A DNA stretch of 7,114 bases from Bacillota bacterium (GTDB taxonomy: Bacteria; Bacillota_I; Bacilli_A; RFN20; CAG-826): positions 1 through 7,114 of the forward strand of contig JAEZSD010000101.1 of assembly GCA_023422095.1 (NCBI GenBank), in the 5' to 3' direction. Made by a program: the position numbers and the translations under genes. A model generated the notes under the pieces. It saw only the letters and a program-made list of their open reading frames with translations. It was not told where the DNA came from and searched no databases. Positions 5,618 to 7,114 of this stretch are shown here, in pieces (position 1 is the stretch's first letter; each line of letters starts with the position of its first letter).

Positions 5618-6269
5618 AAAATATGACGCTATTTTGTTCGATATGGACGGAACTCTCATCGACACTGATGAGTTAATCGCCCAAACTTTCTTTTGCCTTT
5701 ACGATAAATACAACAATGGGAAGCGAGCAACCCGTGAAGAGATGGTGTATTTTTCTGGTCCTCCAATTAGGGAGACTTTAGCTAAAGAATTCCCTCAGGT
5801 TAATCAAGAGCAATTATTCCAAGATTTTCACGATATCTCTTGGCGGCTTTATCCCCAATATCTCAAGTCTTTTCCTTTTGTTAATGAAACTTTAAATGAA
5901 CTAAAAAAAGAACATTATCGTTTGGGAATTGTCACCAACAAAATGCATGGTACAACCCAATATTGTTTGGAACTTTTAGATATGCAAGACCTATTTGATG
6001 TCGTTATTGGCATTGATGATGTCAACTATCCAAAGCCCCATTCTGAAGGAATTTTTAAAGCAATGGATATATTAAATCAACCAGAAAAAGCGAAAGTGTT
6101 GTATATTGGAGATAATGGTTCTGACTTTTTGACAAGTCAAAATGCAGGAATCGATTGCGGCTTAATCACATGGGGCCCTCGAGCTCTCAATAGTTCTTTG
6201 AAGCCTAAATATTTTGTAAAATCATTTCGTTATCTCAAGGAGGTCATAGAAAATGAATCGTCATTATGA
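5610..6269 (+). CDS. ppaX: HAD-superfamily phosphatase, PpaX / phosphoglycolate phosphatase-like
   Basis: This 219-residue cytoplasmic hydrolase has all four HAD motifs. Motif I is FDMDGTLIDT with nucleophile Asp11 and acid/base Asp13. Motif II is IVTNK with Thr109. Motif III is Lys142 in YPKPHSEG. Motif IV is GDNGSD with Asp168 and Asp172. A helical cap lies at about residues 18-85. Length, the N-terminal pattern (DGTLI.T.ELI, then GP.....T) and the place directly after lgt resemble Bacillus PpaX, a pyrophosphatase that removes the PPi made by HPr kinase/phosphorylase. Since hprK is not next to lgt here, phosphoglycolate or another small phosphate ester remains a fair alternative substrate. 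The ATG overlaps the end of lgt by eight bases. AAAGGA (5601-5606) is only three bases from the ATG, so coupled reinitiation after lgt probably matters. The gene ends on TGA inside the start of trxB. Confidence 0.82.
   Translation: MPKKYDAILFDMDGTLIDTDELIAQTFFCLYDKYNNGKRATREEMVYFSGPPIRETLAKEFPQVNQEQLFQDFHDISWRLYPQYLKSFPFVNETLNELKKEHYRLGIVTNKMHGTTQYCLELLDMQDLFDVVIGIDDVNYPKPHSEGIFKAMDILNQPEKAKVLYIGDNGSDFLTSQNAGIDCGLITWGPRALNSSLKPKYFVKSFRYLKEVIENESSL
6237..6244 (+). promoter_or_regulatory. Strong ribosome binding site of trxB
   Basis: AAGGAGGT lies eight bases before the ATG at 6253, inside the end of the phosphatase gene. It is the strongest Shine-Dalgarno sequence in the window and fixes the trxB start. 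It also suggests that the organism uses ordinary SD-based initiation for internal operon genes. Confidence 0.88.
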
Positions 6270-7114
6270 TGTTCTAATTGTTGGATGTGGTCCATGCGGC
6301 ATTGGCGCGGCTTTGAAATTAAAAGAAGCTGGTTTAAATATTGCTATCATCGAGAGAAGCACTCCTGGAGGAAAAGTTAACATAGCTCCTCGCGTGGACA
6401 ATTATCCTGGATTTACTAAAGTAAGTGGTCCCGATTTAGCCTATGCCTTTTTTGAAAGAGTGAATAACGCGGGCATCGAAATTCTCGGCGAAGATTTGTT
6501 ATCTCTTGAAAAACATGATGACTTATTTACTTTGACTACTAATCGAGAAACCTACAAAGCGAAGGCGGTTTTAATTGCTTCCGGAACCAAAGAAAAGAAG
6601 CTCGGTTTCTCTAACGAAGATGCTTTAATTGGACGCGGAATATCTTACTGTGCGCTTTGTGATGGACACTTTTTTAAGGGTCTACCCATCGCGGTTATTG
6701 GAGGAGGCAATTCCGCTCTTAAGGAATCACTTCATTTATCCCATCTTGCTTCCCATCTTTATCTTGTCCATCGACGAAATGAATTTCGGGGAAGCGAAGC
6801 CAATCTTAAAGAAATTAAACAAATGCCAAATGTGACAATTTTGACCCCTTACATTCCTTTAGAAATTATTCAAGACGATCGAGTGAAAGGTTTAAAAATT
6901 AGAAATGTTGAAACCCAGGAAGAAAAAATCCTGCAAATCGATGGTCTTTTCCCTTTAATTGGACAAATTCCCAATACTCAATTTATGAAAATACCAGGAG
7001 TTCTTGATGAACAAGGCAATATCCCTGTCGATAAGAAAATGATGACCTCTGTACCCGGATTATTTTCAGGAGGAGATGTTCTGCCCCGTTTATTGAGACA
7101 AATCTATTTAGCGG
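6253..7114 (+). CDS. trxB: Thioredoxin reductase (TrxB), cut by the window end
   Basis: This FAD flavoenzyme passes electrons from NADPH to thioredoxin. The window shows the first 287 codons of a protein normally about 310 long, and no stop is reached. Domain order is typical. The FAD-binding Rossmann loop is GCGPCG (11-16), followed by PGGK and VDNYPGF (about 38-54). An inserted NADPH domain starts near residue 115 and carries the redox pair in SYCALCDG (Cys133, Cys136). The NADPH loop is GGGNSA (150-155), and HRR (173-175) would bind the 2'-phosphate, favouring NADPH. The second FAD contact is FSGGDV with Asp275, followed by LRQIYLA. Oddities are CALC instead of the commoner CATC or CAVC, Lys41 where GGQ is common, and two cysteines inside the FAD loop. 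The gene overlaps the phosphatase gene by 17 bases and has a strong ribosome binding site. In related genomes rapZ, yvcK and whiA often follow. Confidence 0.95.
   Translation, partial: MNRHYDVLIVGCGPCGIGAALKLKEAGLNIAIIERSTPGGKVNIAPRVDNYPGFTKVSGPDLAYAFFERVNNAGIEILGEDLLSLEKHDDLFTLTTNRETYKAKAVLIASGTKEKKLGFSNEDALIGRGISYCALCDGHFFKGLPIAVIGGGNSALKESLHLSHLASHLYLVHRRNEFRGSEANLKEIKQMPNVTILTPYIPLEIIQDDRVKGLKIRNVETQEEKILQIDGLFPLIGQIPNTQFMKIPGVLDEQGNIPVDKKMMTSVPGLFSGGDVLPRLLRQIYLA

Noticed and set aside
6267..6300. Mycoplasma-type code with TGA read as tryptophan
   Set aside because: All genes use TGG for Trp, no internal TGA is needed, and the phosphatase gene ends on TGA at a sensible family length.
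6629..6835. Plus-strand open frame of 68 codons inside trxB
   Set aside because: It is in a different frame from trxB and overlaps the CALC and NADPH motifs, so it is a shadow.
1..7114. Mobile element, CRISPR array, phage or defence cluster
   Set aside because: No direct repeats with regular spacing, no transposase or integrase motifs and no known defence gene set were seen on either strand.

Overview
The window looks like a piece of chromosome from an AT-rich, low-GC Gram-positive bacterium, either a member of the Bacilli or a relative of the Mollicutes that still uses the standard genetic code. TGG encodes every tryptophan, and TGA acts as a normal stop (the HAD phosphatase gene ends on one). 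The order uvrA - lgt - ppaX-like - trxB resembles the conserved uvrBA-hprK-lgt-ppaX/trxB neighbourhood of Firmicutes, although neither uvrB nor hprK is present here. I see no transposase, integrase, CRISPR array or phage gene, so this is mostly core chromosome with two small accessory-looking genes at the left end.

Left part (1-1125). A small, highly charged protein of unknown function (30-377) is closed by a strong hairpin terminator (409-431). Next comes a small P-loop kinase of the AAA_33 / polynucleotide-kinase-like type (483-977) with its own promoter. A tRNA-Pro(GGG) gene lies on the minus strand (1049-1125), facing the kinase. The two convergent units share one bidirectional terminator (992-1040).

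Right part (1126-7114). A short divergent region of 96 bases separates the tRNA from a tightly packed plus-strand operon. It starts with uvrA (nucleotide excision repair, 945 aa). One base later comes lgt (prolipoprotein diacylglyceryl transferase), which is far longer than usual at 518 aa because of extra membrane segments at both ends. Then follow a PpaX-like HAD phosphatase that overlaps lgt by 8 bases and trxB (thioredoxin reductase) that overlaps the phosphatase gene by 17 bases. trxB runs off the window end after 287 codons.

The most interesting points are these. First, both genes that begin a transcription unit with a visible promoter (the kinase and uvrA) have an extended -10 box only 11-12 bases before the ATG and no Shine-Dalgarno sequence. 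This implies leaderless or nearly leaderless mRNAs, while internal genes such as trxB have good ribosome binding sites. Second, Lgt carries an added four-helix N-terminal membrane region and about two extra C-terminal helices. Third, several perfect small palindromes sit at potentially regulatory places. Fourth, the FAD-binding loop of TrxB contains a CGPC sequence in addition to the usual redox CxxC. I did not find convincing evidence of a wholly new multi-gene system.
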